Below, piece after piece: positions 48,905-58,495 of a stretch of DNA of 64,000 nt; within the stretch, counting starts at the first letter, position 1, and each line of letters starts with the position of its first letter. The DNA is from Vibrio sp. DW001 (GTDB lineage Bacteria; Pseudomonadota; Gammaproteobacteria; Enterobacterales; Vibrionaceae). Below the pieces are notes generated by a model. The model was not told where the DNA came from and did no database searches. It saw only the letters and a program-made list of their open reading frames with translations. A program made the translations under genes and the position numbers. The stretch spans positions 2,666,001 to 2,730,000 of the forward strand of contig NZ_CP091975.1 in assembly GCF_029016285.1 (NCBI RefSeq), in the 5' to 3' direction.

Positions 48905-50364
48905 GCATGTTCATACAACTCTTCATATTCTGTTGCGGTAAGTTGCCAAGAGAAATCTGTCGTCATTCCGTTAACCATCATTCGTTCGAAGGCGGGTTTA
49001 TCATTGCGATAAATAGACGCCGCCCAACGCATCGTATCTCTCAATGCGGCAGGGTAAAGATCGTAAAACTTAAATCCAGTCGCATGTTCAAGATTGCCTG
49101 CCGAATAATTATGTACCGTATCTTCAAGACCGCCGGTTGATCTTACAATCGGCACGGTTCCGTATTTCATACTGTACATTTGATTAAGGCCACATGGCTC
49201 ATATCGTGATGGCATAACAAAGAAATCTGCGCCCGCTTCAACTAAATGAGCAAGCTTGTTGCTGTATCCAATATATGCGCCGAATTTATGAGGATATCGT
49301 TTAGCATAATCGGTTAATGCCGACTCTTGCCAACTCTCACCAGAGCCAACAATGACAAACTGAACATCATCTTGCTCTAGCATCTCATGAATACATTCAA
49401 TAAATACATCAAGCCCTTTCTGAGTAGCAAGCCTTGAAACCACGCCATAAATAGCGACATCAGGTCTTACTTCTAAACCAAATTCTTTCTGCAGCTCCGC
49501 TTTACACAACGCTTTTCCTGACAAGTCATTGTGTGAATAGTTGTGAGGCAACAAGGTATCTGATTCTGGATCCCACTCTTGAATATCTATCCCATTAATG
49601 ATGCCACGCAGTTTGCCTTTTACAGCTTTGTGCTGAAGCGCATTCTCCAAACTGAAGCCATATTCTGCTGTCAATATTTCTTCGGCATAGGTTGGGCTTA
49701 CGGTGGTCACCATATCCGCCGACAATACGCCCGCTTTTAGGAAGTTAAGTTGATCATAGAATTCTAAACATTGGAAGTTAAAGTAATCCCAAGGGAGCCC
49801 TGTCAAAGGAAGATTAGACTTGTTGAATACACCTTGGTAACCGATATTGTGGATCGTCATAATAGACTTTGTTTCTGAGAAGTTACTGTAGGCGTTATAC
49901 AGATCACTTTTCACATACACGTTACACAATGCGACGTGCCAATCATTACTGTGCAATACGTCGACTTTGATATCTAACGCTAGAACGGCCTGCATAATGG
50001 CTCTAGAAAGAAAAATAAAGCGTTCTGCATTATCTACATACTCACTTCCACCCCAGTCATACAGCTTAGGACGGTCGTAAAACTTGTCGTACTCAATAAA
50101 ATAAAATGAGAGATTTTCGCTGATTTTGTGTTGTCTTATTGACGCCCACTCTTCATTTTCTTCGCCAAATGGAACGCCCAACATTTCATAAACGCGTTCT
50201 GTTTGTTCGCACCTTTCTCCCATGACTTGGGGATAATAGGGCATGATGACCGATACATTGTGTCCATTTTCCGCCATCGCATAAGGAAGCGAATACGACA
50301 CATCAGCTAACCCACCGGTTTTTGCATAAGGGGCAGCTTCACTTGTAGCCCAGACTATATTCAT
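48889..50364 (-). CDS. glgA: Glycogen synthase, GT5 family
   Basis: GlgA transfers glucose from ADP-glucose to glycogen. The 491-residue GT-B protein has the ADP-glucose-binding KTGGL at residues 15-19 (APYAKTGGLADVSYSLP), and in the C-domain VSRLATQKGLDVFIE and the EPCGLNQMYSMKYGTVPIV retaining-GT signature. It is complete, but glgC, glgB or glgP are not beside it, and its place between mnmC and yfcL is not the E. coli order. Confidence 0.92.
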   Translation of the reverse strand: MNIVWATSEAAPYAKTGGLADVSYSLPYAMAENGHNVSVIMPYYPQVMGERCEQTERVYEMLGVPFGEENEEWASIRQHKISENLSFYFIEYDKFYDRPKLYDWGGSEYVDNAERFIFLSRAIMQAVLALDIKVDVLHSNDWHVALCNVYVKSDLYNAYSNFSETKSIMTIHNIGYQGVFNKSNLPLTGLPWDYFNFQCLEFYDQLNFLKAGVLSADMVTTVSPTYAEEILTAEYGFSLENALQHKAVKGKLRGIINGIDIQEWDPESDTLLPHNYSHNDLSGKALCKAELQKEFGLEVRPDVAIYGVVSRLATQKGLDVFIECIHEMLEQDDVQFVIVGSGESWQESALTDYAKRYPHKFGAYIGYSNKLAHLVEAGADFFVMPSRYEPCGLNQMYSMKYGTVPIVRSTGGLEDTVHNYSAGNLEHATGFKFYDLYPAALRDTMRWAASIYRNDKPAFERMMVNGMTTDFSWQLTATEYEELYEHANTRY

Positions 50365-50574
50365 TATCTATTACCTCAAAGACTAAATATGCGTTGAGTA
50401 AAGTGGTTCAATTAGAACAACAAAGAGTTTGTAAACCCAAACACACTAATACACTCACCAAATAGTCTTTTGTAACATAAAGATTTTACCGACTCCACTG
50501 CGAGTCCGCCAAAATAGAAAAGAGTTATATTTACTTATGAAAACCTTGAATTTCGTTAGGTTTTTTGCCAACAA

Positions 50575-50835
50575 TTATGCTTTTATAAGCTGAGCCCATA
50601 GATCGGCCACTATCGTACGATCGGCTGGTGTTAGCTCTGAACGCGCATCTTCTAGGCTTTGCTCTACCTTCTTTTTAAATGACTCTACATCTTCGATACC
50701 TTCTGCTTCGCAGTCCGCTGCAGAAAGAGAGATGTGTCCTCTTAGGTAACCTCCTGCAAACAGTTCATCATCCGATGCACTCACTACCGATGCGTCAATC
50801 ATTTCTAACCATTTTTCTTCATGTTCAATAATCAT
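50575..50835 (-). CDS. yfcL: YfcL-family small protein
   Basis: An 86-residue soluble acidic protein with the YfcL pattern (EEKWLEMIDASVVSASDDELFAGGYLRGH). The function of the family is unknown. It precedes epmC in transcriptional order after it (45 bases apart), as in E. coli where yfcL sits between mnmC and epmC. Confidence 0.88.
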   Translation of the reverse strand: MIIEHEEKWLEMIDASVVSASDDELFAGGYLRGHISLSAADCEAEGIEDVESFKKKVEQSLEDARSELTPADRTIVADLWAQLIKA

Positions 50836-50880
50836 TGATATTCTCTATATTCCACTTTAAATACTATTTCACTTAGCACA

Positions 50881-51411
50881 TTATTTTACTTCAAACTGAT
50901 GTATTTCTAATTCTGGAGTGTGGTAAAAATCACGTAATGCTTCCGAGAGCAATTTTACTCTATATGGGCTCCCCTGCACTAAAATATCTTTTACCTGTTG
51001 ATGTACGATATTCATAAATGCCAATCTATCCGGTTCCACATCACCTTGCAGGTTGTCACAACTGACATTAAATGGGAACCCAGCACTTACGGCCAATATC
51101 CACTCGTAAGCTTGCGGCCTCACCTCTACTTTCTCAAACTCAGCCTGTACATCTGCAGTCCGCCCATCCGGTTCATACCAATAACCGAAATCTTCAAGTA
51201 ATCGACGCTCTGATCCCGCGACACACCAATGGGCAATTTCGTGTAGTGCAGAGGCATAAAAACCACGCGCAAAAACGATTCGATGGAATAGCACTTCTTT
51301 GTCTGCTGGCAGATAGATAGGTTCATCCCCACCAAGCTCAAGCTTGGTGTTGAACTCTTGGTAAAAGGTTTGATTGAATAGAGTGACTAGGTCTTGATAA
51401 TGATGCGGCAT
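50881..51411 (-). CDS. epmC: Elongation factor P hydroxylase
   Basis: EpmC hydroxylates the lysylated Lys of EF-P. The 176-residue protein has the HExxH metal motif at 57-61 (ASALHEIAHWCVAG) and the conserved DFGYWYEPDGRTADVQAEFE segment. Start MPHHYQDLV at 51411 fits the family; the open frame upstream overlaps the end of aroC in another frame and is unlikely. It lies between aroC and yfcL. Confidence 0.92.
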   Translation of the reverse strand: MPHHYQDLVTLFNQTFYQEFNTKLELGGDEPIYLPADKEVLFHRIVFARGFYASALHEIAHWCVAGSERRLLEDFGYWYEPDGRTADVQAEFEKVEVRPQAYEWILAVSAGFPFNVSCDNLQGDVEPDRLAFMNIVHQQVKDILVQGSPYRVKLLSEALRDFYHTPELEIHQFEVK

Positions 51412-51467
51412 GATAATGACAATTCTGGCTATAAAAGAGGCCACCCTAATGGGTGGCGACGTTAAGG

Positions 51468-52553
51468 TTAAATCTTTGGCGTTTCTGTTGTCACACCAAA
51501 GTTTTGTCCGCGGTGGCGCAACAAATGATCCATTAAAACGATCGCCAACATTGCTTCTGCAATAGGTACGGCTCGAATACCGACACACGGGTCATGACGA
51601 CCTTTTGTGATAAGTTGTGTTGACTCACCCGTTCTCGTTATGGTTTCCCCCGGAACGGTAATACTAGACGTCGGCTTAAGCGCAATATTAGCAACGATAT
51701 CTTGGCCAGTAGAAATGCCACCCAATATGCCACCGGCATGATTGGACTTGAACCCATTTGGCGTCAGAGGGTCTCTATGTTGACTTCCTTTTTGATGAAC
51801 GACATCAAAGCCATCACCAATCTCAACACCTTTTACGGCATTAATACTCATTAGACAATGTGCAATATCTGCGTCTAGTCGATCAAATATAGGTTCACCT
51901 AAGCCAACAGGAACATTGGTCGCAACAACCTGAAGCTTTGCTCCAATCGAATCACCTTGCTTTTTAAGGTCACGTATCAGTTGGTCTAAATCGTCTACTT
52001 TGTCTACATCAGGGCAGAAAAAAGCATTGTTTTCTATCTCGTCCCAGTCAACTTTATCTATTGACACATCACCCATTTGAGACAAATAAGCACGGACTTC
52101 TACACCAAATTCTTTTTGAAGATATTTTTTTGCAATTGCACCCGCCGCCACTCGCATTGCTGTTTCACGAGCAGATGAACGGCCACCACCACGATAATCG
52201 CGAACCCCATATTTTTGATGGTAGGTGTAATCCGCATGCCCAGGGCGGAATTTATCTTTTATTTCAGAGTAATCTTTTGAACGCTGATCGGTATTTTCTA
52301 TCAAAAGTCCAATTGACGTCCCTGTGGTTTGACCTTCAAACACACCAGAAAGTATTTTTACCTCATCTGGTTCACGACGTGCAGTTGTGTACTTAGAGGT
52401 CCCAGGTCTACGGCGGTCCAAATCCTTTTGTAAATCAGCTTCGGTTATCTCAAGTCCAGGCGGGCATCCATCAACAATACAGCCTAACGCTATACCGTGA
52501 CTCTCTCCAAATGTAGTTACTCGAAAGTGCTGACCAATACTATTTCCTGCCAT
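51468..52553 (-). CDS. aroC: Chorismate synthase
   Basis: AroC converts EPSP to chorismate with reduced FMN. The 361-residue protein starts [20 protein letters not shown] and keeps the three family signatures ([33 protein letters not shown]) and late [17 protein letters not shown]. It follows prmB by about 180 bases with a terminator between. Confidence 0.98.
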   Translation of the reverse strand: MAGNSIGQHFRVTTFGESHGIALGCIVDGCPPGLEITEADLQKDLDRRRPGTSKYTTARREPDEVKILSGVFEGQTTGTSIGLLIENTDQRSKDYSEIKDKFRPGHADYTYHQKYGVRDYRGGGRSSARETAMRVAAGAIAKKYLQKEFGVEVRAYLSQMGDVSIDKVDWDEIENNAFFCPDVDKVDDLDQLIRDLKKQGDSIGAKLQVVATNVPVGLGEPIFDRLDADIAHCLMSINAVKGVEIGDGFDVVHQKGSQHRDPLTPNGFKSNHAGGILGGISTGQDIVANIALKPTSSITVPGETITRTGESTQLITKGRHDPCVGIRAVPIAEAMLAIVLMDHLLRHRGQNFGVTTETPKI

Positions 52554-52688
52554 AATATCCTCACAATTCTTAACTCAATGTTTTCGCTAATCTACCCATC
52601 TAGTTAGACTGATATTTGCTATTGAGTACTTATTCGTCATACTTTCATGTTCGCTTGATACGCAGTAGATGTAAACCCTTTAGACAGA

Positions 52689-52716
52689 AAAAACGCCAGT
52701 AGAGACTGGCGTTTTT
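52689..52716 (-). terminator. Terminator after prmB
   Basis: AAAAACGCCAGT pairs with ACTGGCGTTTTT around AGAG, a 12-bp stem with T-run. Confidence 0.9.
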
Positions 52717-52732
52717 AGAATTGAATGGTGCT

Positions 52733-53668
52733 TTAGTCTTTATAGAGAGAAAATTCGTCTGCGCACGCTACCAGTTGTTCACGGGTCAACGTAAAGACAC
52801 CGTGTCCACCATTTGCAAATTCAATCCAAGTGAAAGGAAGCTCAGGGTATTGCTCCATCATGTGAACCATTGAGTTGCCAACTTCACAAATCAAAACTCC
52901 ATTTTCATTTAAATAATTGGGTGCATTGGCCAAAATTCTGCGTACCAATTTCAAACCATCCGTTCCTGCCGCTAAACCCAGTTCAGGTTCATGAGTGAAT
53001 TCATCCGGTAGACTATTCATGTCTTCCGCATCTACATAGGGTGGATTAGACACGATCAAATCGTATTTATCTAAGTCAGGTAGGTCACGGAACAGGTCTG
53101 AACGAATAGGGAAAACTTGTTGCTCCATTCCGTGCTCTTGAATATTTTTTTCAGCAACCTCTAGCGCATCAGCAGAGATATCAATAGCATCGATTTCAGC
53201 ATCAGGAAACGCATAGCCGCAAACAATAGCAATACAGCCACTGCCCGTACATAAATCCATAATTCTATGAGGCTGATCTAACAGCCACGGCTGGAATTCA
53301 GATTCGATCAATTCACCAATTGGGGAACGAGGAACAAGAACACGCTCATCAACATAAAACTCTAAGCCACAAAAGTACGCTTTGTTGGTTAAGTAAGCCG
53401 TTGGGGTGCGATCATTAATACGTTTAACGACGCGATTAACAATACGGCTACGCTCCGTTGAAGTGAGTCTGGAATTTAGAATATGTGGTGGCACATCGAT
53501 AGGAAGATAAAGCGTTGGTAGGATTAGTTGAATCGCTTCATCCCATGAGTTATCGGTACCGTGACCATAAAAAATCCCGGCAGCATTAAAGCGGCTTACT
53601 GTCCAACGAAGCATGTCTTGAAGGGTGTACAGCTCTGATACCACTTCTTCCACAAAAATCTTATCCAA
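52733..53668 (-). CDS. prmB: Ribosomal protein uL3 glutamine methyltransferase (TTG start)
   Basis: PrmB methylates Gln of ribosomal protein L3. The 311-residue protein has the SAM fold ([13 protein letters not shown]) and the amide-methyltransferase NPPY near 208-211. I place the start at TTG 53668 because GGAGG lies seven bases upstream and the protein then begins (M)[12 protein letters not shown] like other PrmB proteins and has their usual length (about 310). The ATG-started frame to 53743 would add 25 atypical residues. smrB, usually divergent here in enterics, is absent. Confidence 0.92.
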   Translation of the reverse strand: MDKIFVEEVVSELYTLQDMLRWTVSRFNAAGIFYGHGTDNSWDEAIQLILPTLYLPIDVPPHILNSRLTSTERSRIVNRVVKRINDRTPTAYLTNKAYFCGLEFYVDERVLVPRSPIGELIESEFQPWLLDQPHRIMDLCTGSGCIAIVCGYAFPDAEIDAIDISADALEVAEKNIQEHGMEQQVFPIRSDLFRDLPDLDKYDLIVSNPPYVDAEDMNSLPDEFTHEPELGLAAGTDGLKLVRRILANAPNYLNENGVLICEVGNSMVHMMEQYPELPFTWIEFANGGHGVFTLTREQLVACADEFSLYKD

Positions 53669-54278
53669 AATTACCTCCAAATTATCCCCATTAAAAATTG
53701 TATCTGGCACAAATAACGCTCTATTCGTTCTTAGGGGTTTCAACCACCAATTATATCTGTGCCGTAACGTAAAGCTACCCTAATCTTTCGAAGAAAATTA
53801 CTGCCTAACTTTTGATACCGTTATGACATCGAAATAATTCAAGTCTATTTGAAATCAATCTTCAGTTTTCCATAATTTCTATGTGGTTAATATTTATATT
53901 TTGAAGCCTTGCGTCATTGCTTAAGCAACCCGACTCAACCTTTCTGCAGTACTCTATTTTATAGATAATGTATCCACTGTTATGAAAATATAACGGTAAT
54001 AACATAAAAATATATTGTGCATATTCACGCAAAATCAAGAAGATGCACTTCACTTTAGTGAGGATGACCAATTTTGGTAAACTTAACCAGACAGCATTGC
54101 ACTCGAGTGAGCATTTCTAGGATGTGAGTGAGGGGGCTAAGTGCGAGTATTATCTCTGTAAATACTCGGCCATATGACGGTTAAGATTTCAGGATAACTA
54201 AGAATTTGAAAAATCGAAGCATAGTAAGAAAATAGATCACTTTCGCTTTTCTATTAAACACTCGCTTTTTATTAAACA
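53669..54278. other. AT-rich intergenic region at the core/accessory junction
   Basis: About 600 bases. A 69-codon frame at 53862-54071 (minus) lacks a ribosome site and coding-like composition. I see no gene or RNA I can support. Confidence 0.5.
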
Positions 54279-54280
54279 AA

Positions 54281-54320
54281 AGAGTAGAAAACGCAACCAT
54301 TAGGTTGCGTTTTCTACTCT
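54281..54320 (-). terminator. Strong terminator of the catabolic operon
   Basis: An 18-bp perfect stem (AGAGTAGAAAACGCAACC with complement) and 4-base loop, followed on the minus strand by TTTGTTTAATAAAAA. It lies after the second small membrane-protein gene. Confidence 0.92.
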
Positions 54321-54360
54321 TTATCGACGTCTTTCACGACGGGGAATTTTAATCTGATTC

Positions 54361-54450
54361 TTATTCTTTGTTACCAAAATACACAGTGCATGCATAAAAA
54401 ATCACACCGGATACGATAACACCTATCATCCAAATATCAGTCTGGTCCAT
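54361..54450 (-). CDS. Small single-helix membrane protein, second (29 aa)
   Basis: ATG 54450 to TAA 54361 encodes 29 residues, MDQTDIWMIGVIVSGVIFYA then CTVYFGNKE: one transmembrane helix with a short charged tail. GAGGAC lies 8 bases upstream, formed by the last codons of the previous 36-codon gene, and the stop of that gene is one base before this ATG. Tight coupling with the preceding gene and with the sodium:solute symporter suggests an accessory subunit of the transporter. I know of tiny proteins annotated as symporter accessory subunits; identity is inferred. Confidence 0.65.
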   Translation of the reverse strand: MDQTDIWMIGVIVSGVIFYACTVYFGNKE

Positions 54451-54451
54451 A

Positions 54452-54562
54452 TTATTCGTCCTCTGCTTTTGGGCTAATCAATTTTCCAACAACCACTGAT
54501 ACGATAATAATGGTAAATATCATGCCTGCTGAAGTTAAAAACAACTCTGTTGCTAAATTCAT
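54452..54562 (-). CDS. Small single-helix membrane protein, first (36 aa)
   Basis: ATG 54562 to TAA 54452 encodes 36 residues starting MNLATELFLTSAGMIFTIII, one hydrophobic helix followed by a polar tail (KLISPKAEDE). It has a strong ribosome site (AGGAGA, 6 bases before ATG) and starts 13 bases after the symporter stop. Its close spacing to both neighbours and good translation signal support a real gene and a role with the symporter. Confidence 0.72.
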   Translation of the reverse strand: MNLATELFLTSAGMIFTIIIVSVVVGKLISPKAEDE

Positions 54563-54575
54563 AACATATCTCCTA

Positions 54576-56048
54576 TTAAGCAGTCACTGGTTGATTTTTA
54601 CGACTGAATTTCGCTGGTTTTGTATCTGTAGCGAAGGTCAAAAGTACAATCGTTAAGACGAGACCGACAACCGCAGTAATGTGTGCATTTTCCAATGGAG
54701 CCGTAACAGGAATAGCTGAAATAATCATTTCTTTGATAGGACGAATTGTCCAAGCTAGATTACAAGCCCAAGATACAAGTAATGTCGTTGTCGCGACTGT
54801 CGCACTACGCTTCCAGAATAAACCCGCAACGGTGACAAAGAACAAAGGCGCCAACCATGCAAACAGCCAGTTAATCGAAGGTACGATTGCAGGTTGGTTG
54901 AAGAACGTAAGAACCGCACCCACGATACCGAAAATCATAATCATAAGTTGTATGGTTTTCTTCTCCTCAAGAGGTGCCATCTCTGTCTTGCGGTTCGCTT
55001 GAATAATATCTTTTGTGAAGATAGTTGCTGGTGCCAGTACCGTCATCGCATAGGTTGAAAGTAGAGCTCCCATGAAACCAGCTTGTAGAAGAACCACTAA
55101 CCAAGTAGGAAGAAGTTTAACAACTAAGGTCGCTCCAGCTAATTTTGGCCCAAGCTCTGCAAATTCAGGAATTGTCACAGCAGCTAAACCAACTAAAACT
55201 GGGAATACACCGAAGAGACCGTTAATAGGCGCTGCAATCCAGATAGAACGACGAATAACTTTTTCATTCTTGGCTGACATCGCGGCGGCCATACCCTGTT
55301 GATTAACAGACTGCGAGAATACAACAGAAAAAATAGTGGCGACACCAAAGCCGAATAGTAATTCAGACGTTCCGAAGATGCTAAGTTTGAATTCTTGACC
55401 ATTGTCTACATAGAATTGTCTAACACCATCCCAACCTTCAGGAAGCGCAAATGCCAGATAGAAACCAGCGACAATAATAGAACCATACATCACAACTGCG
55501 TTAACCAAGTTAACATACATTGTCTGCTTGATACCACCCATGGTCACATAGGCTAATCCGAGTGCTGCACCAACAACAACTGAGATAGGTAGAGACCAAC
55601 CGCTAGAAGAAGAGATAGCAATACCTAGCGCTTGTGTTTCAAGAGAAACGAGGCCGAAAACTACCATTCCACCAACACAAGCAGTCAGATTTCTCATCTG
55701 TTTACCAAATAAATGTCCTTGAAGTTCAGGAATAGTCGCACAACCTAAACGTCGTACCCAACGTCCAGTACCCAAGCAGATAACACACATTAGAATAGTA
55801 TGGGCAAAACAGAACCAAAGCGCCACAGCACCGATACTATAAGACATTTCCATTAAGCCATATACGTGTGCAGAACCTAAATAAGTTATCGCAAGAGTAA
55901 CCGAGAACATCGCTATATTGGCATCCGCCCCGCCTCGTGCCATATCCGTTACCTTACCGGACGCTTTGTCTTTCTGATTTAAGTACCACCCAATACTACC
56001 AATTACGACAATATTATAGATGAGCACCATTATTAATACGGAGTTCAT
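54576..56048 (-). CDS. Sodium:solute symporter (SSS family)
   Basis: A 490-residue membrane protein with about 13 hydrophobic helices, beginning MNSVLIMVLIYNIVVIGSIG. Core SSS features are visible: GGADANIAMFSVTLAITYLG around helix 2, YVTMGGIKQTMYVNLVNAVV in the helix-6 region, and QSVNQQGMAAAMSAKNEK. It probably brings in the substrate of the adjacent catabolic genes with Na+. Panthothenate/proline/solute specificity cannot be told from sequence by eye. It is downstream of the LysR gene on the same strand and is followed by two tiny membrane-protein genes. Confidence 0.88.
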   Translation of the reverse strand: MNSVLIMVLIYNIVVIGSIGWYLNQKDKASGKVTDMARGGADANIAMFSVTLAITYLGSAHVYGLMEMSYSIGAVALWFCFAHTILMCVICLGTGRWVRRLGCATIPELQGHLFGKQMRNLTACVGGMVVFGLVSLETQALGIAISSSSGWSLPISVVVGAALGLAYVTMGGIKQTMYVNLVNAVVMYGSIIVAGFYLAFALPEGWDGVRQFYVDNGQEFKLSIFGTSELLFGFGVATIFSVVFSQSVNQQGMAAAMSAKNEKVIRRSIWIAAPINGLFGVFPVLVGLAAVTIPEFAELGPKLAGATLVVKLLPTWLVVLLQAGFMGALLSTYAMTVLAPATIFTKDIIQANRKTEMAPLEEKKTIQLMIMIFGIVGAVLTFFNQPAIVPSINWLFAWLAPLFFVTVAGLFWKRSATVATTTLLVSWACNLAWTIRPIKEMIISAIPVTAPLENAHITAVVGLVLTIVLLTFATDTKPAKFSRKNQPVTA

Positions 56049-56230
56049 ACTTCATTCCTCTAAAATTATTAAAATTCATTATCTAACTCCTATTAATAAT
56101 GCACTACATGCAAATAAAAAACGCGGCACCAAATCACCATTCAACAGCTACGACGTCCCACGAATAAGAAGCTTTGTTTCATGAATAGCACGGCTTAAAA
56201 TATTAGTAAAAACAGCTATGAAAATTAAAA

Positions 56231-56260
56231 AAAAAGACCGCAATCTCTCACAGTCTTTTT
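56231..56260 (-). terminator. Terminator after the cluster LysR gene
   Basis: AAAAAGAC pairs with GTCTTTTT around a 14-base loop, T-rich on both sides. Confidence 0.65.
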
Positions 56261-56279
56261 AATAACACTAACATCACAT

Positions 56280-57260
56280 TTAAGATTTAAATTCGTTTAC
56301 TTTTTCTCGATGATTTGACAAGAAAAAATCTTTAAAAGATTTAACACAATGAGTCATAAATCGTTGTGGCAAATAATAAATATTTAGAAACCAATCATCA
56401 GTTTCATATTCATCTAACAATGAGACTAATGACCCATCTCGAATATACTTCTGAACAATAAATTCAGGTAAGTATGTAATTCCGGTAGAATGCAACGCTG
56501 CGGATAACATCATTTGCGCATCCGATACTTCGATAGACTTTACAATTCTAATAGGAATAGTTTCACCATTTTGTTTGAATATCCACTGATTTTGATTTTG
56601 CAAAGCCTTCGAGTACAAACAACGGTGGTTGACTAAGTCCTGTGGAACCAGTGGCTCCCCATACTTGCGTATATAGTCAGGTGACGCTACGGTAATAAAT
56701 TTTTGCGTAAGTAGATTTCTACGGACCAAAAGCAATTCAGAGTCTTTATTCGATGCATACCCTGAGACTGCCGATATAATAAAATCGTGGTCTTTGTAGT
56801 AATCCATTCCTCGTGGCGTCATCGTCAATTGAATATTAACCAAAGGGTTACTATCCACAAAATCACCGATGATCGGCATCACCACTTTTTCAGCATAAAT
56901 GGGCGTACAACAAACTTTTATATTACCACGGGTTTCTGTAGTAAATCCTGTTAACTCATTGATCATTAAATGAATATCATCTGTTATTTCAGAAAATTTA
57001 CTGTATAGAAATGATCCTGCTTCAGTCAGCCTTTCGTTTGGGTTATTTCGTTGATATAAGGCTATACCCAGCTCATCCTCTAGATCGCTTAACCAACGTG
57101 AACCCGTACTTGTAGAGATGCTCATCGTTTCAGCTGCTTTAGTGATTGAACCTGCATTTATCAACTCGATAAAAAATAGCATTCTGACCAGTTGATGTGG
57201 GTCAATAATACTTGAGCCATTCAGCCCTTGTGTGCCAACCGTTCCCTCTTTTAACATCAT
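56280..57260 (-). CDS. LysR-family regulator of the catabolic cluster
   Basis: The 326-residue protein has an unusually long N-terminal leader (about 30 residues) before the winged helix (LINAGSITKAAETMSISTST, then RWLSDLEDELG) and an effector domain (IKVCCTPIYAEKVV...; WIFKQNGETIPI). It lies between the symporter and the BKACE gene, so it probably controls this cluster in response to the imported compound. The pseudogene at 14358-15076 is a decayed paralogue. ATG 57257 is an equally good start. Confidence 0.9.
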   Translation of the reverse strand: MMLKEGTVGTQGLNGSSIIDPHQLVRMLFFIELINAGSITKAAETMSISTSTGSRWLSDLEDELGIALYQRNNPNERLTEAGSFLYSKFSEITDDIHLMINELTGFTTETRGNIKVCCTPIYAEKVVMPIIGDFVDSNPLVNIQLTMTPRGMDYYKDHDFIISAVSGYASNKDSELLLVRRNLLTQKFITVASPDYIRKYGEPLVPQDLVNHRCLYSKALQNQNQWIFKQNGETIPIRIVKSIEVSDAQMMLSAALHSTGITYLPEFIVQKYIRDGSLVSLLDEYETDDWFLNIYYLPQRFMTHCVKSFKDFFLSNHREKVNEFKS

Positions 57261-57363
57261 TGCATCTCTAGATATTATTTACTTCATATAATTAATACTA
57301 TTTTAGGATAAACAGAACGTCATAATTACTATCTTTGTCTACTTGTGAGAAGTTACGCAATAA

Positions 57364-57404
57364 AAAGGGGGAAGTAACCTTAGGTCAAGGTAACTCCCCC
57401 CTTT
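57364..57404 (-). terminator. Terminator after the BKACE gene
   Basis: AAAGGGGG pairs with CCCCCTTT, extended by an imperfect AGTAACCTT/AAGGTAACT arm. It separates the enzyme operon from the LysR gene. Confidence 0.75.
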
Positions 57405-57431
57405 GTCCGTCTTCTTTAGTACTTAGAAAAC

Positions 57432-58355
57432 TTATTCGTAACTTTTCCAGCTAGGAAAGTTAGTTTTGTTGAGGTTTAGAATTTGACGAGTTTCATCTGG
57501 TGTAGCAATTTCTAGATCGTTACATTCAAGCATACGTTTAGTACGCTCAACAAACTCAACATTAGATTTCGCAAGCTGCCCACGGCGATAGTAAACATTA
57601 TCTTCCATACCAACACGAATGTGACCACCTAGAGCAATACACGTGTTAACGATTGGAAGATGTCCACGGCCGATGCCTAAACCTCCCCATGTAAAGTTCG
57701 TTCCCCAGTGACGAGCTACTTCATCAAGCATTTGAATAAGGATATGAACTTCTGCAGGAGAACCACCAGGAGCACCGAGTACAAACTGGAAGTGAGGACG
57801 AACAAACGGGTTATGAACCTCTTGTTTACCGGCTTCACGCGCCTTCTCATTTGCTTTTTCTATAGACTTTCGATAGAAAATAACGTTATGAATCATACCA
57901 ATATCGAAAATTTCGATTTCTGGAGTAACACCAACTAAAGGCATTTCTTTCGCTAGTTTACCAAGAAAAATTGGCGTATTTTCAAATACTGTTGTGTGAG
58001 CCCAATTCATAGTACCAGCATCAAATGTTGCAATCTCAGGGCGCAATTCCTGGAAAGGAAGCATTCTGATTTCATCCGCAAGGCCTAAACCACCAGACGT
58101 CGTCAAGTTAATGACGATATCGCATTCTGCTTCACGAATGTAATTAACGGTTTCACGGAATTTATTGATATCCATCGTTGCATTTTGATTGTCATCACGC
58201 ACGTGGATGTGAGCAATAGAGGCACCTGCAGCATGACATGCAATGATTTCATCCGCTTCCTCACGAGGAGTGACCGGTACATCAGGGAACATATCTTTTT
58301 TAGGCCAAGCACCTGTACATGCAACCGTTAGAATTCGTTTATTTGCCAGAGACAT
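57432..58355 (-). CDS. Beta-keto acid cleavage enzyme (BKACE/DUF849 family)
   Basis: BKACE enzymes (first known member: 3-keto-5-aminohexanoate cleavage enzyme Kce) use zinc to condense a beta-keto acid with acetyl-CoA, giving acetoacetyl-CoA and a new CoA ester. The 307-residue TIM-barrel protein has the zinc His pair in ASIAHIHVRD (His49, His51), NLTTSGGLG, GVTPEIEIFDIGM and GGHIRVGMEDNVYYRRG, which are family hallmarks. The specific beta-keto acid cannot be read from sequence. It is the last gene of the enzyme operon with thiolase, cyclase, dehydrogenase, SDR, cupin and CoA-transferase. Confidence 0.9.
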   Translation of the reverse strand: MSLANKRILTVACTGAWPKKDMFPDVPVTPREEADEIIACHAAGASIAHIHVRDDNQNATMDINKFRETVNYIREAECDIVINLTTSGGLGLADEIRMLPFQELRPEIATFDAGTMNWAHTTVFENTPIFLGKLAKEMPLVGVTPEIEIFDIGMIHNVIFYRKSIEKANEKAREAGKQEVHNPFVRPHFQFVLGAPGGSPAEVHILIQMLDEVARHWGTNFTWGGLGIGRGHLPIVNTCIALGGHIRVGMEDNVYYRRGQLAKSNVEFVERTKRMLECNDLEIATPDETRQILNLNKTNFPSWKSYE

Positions 58356-58382
58356 ATCTATTACCTCATTATTTATTTTTAG

Positions 58383-58414
58383 GCACCAAATTTAACTCAA
58401 TAAGAACTATTTGG
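58383..58414 (-). other. Intercistronic stem-loop between thiolase and BKACE genes
   Basis: CACCAAAT pairs with ATTTGGTG around a 16-base loop, just upstream of the BKACE ribosome site; the 140-base gap holds no gene. Confidence 0.4.
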
Positions 58415-58495
58415 TGTGAAGTCATGTTATTTAACTGCCTCTACAACAAGCAGCTAAAATAGTTTTATTTCAACAGCAGCAGCTATTGGTATTTA

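Noticed and set aside
51412..51588. N-terminal extension of epmC
   Set aside because: It overlaps aroC out of frame and is not family-like; start 51411 fits length and motif.
53862..54071. 69-codon minus-strand frame
   Set aside because: AT-driven Ile/Tyr/Asn-rich composition, weak start, no neighbours in register.
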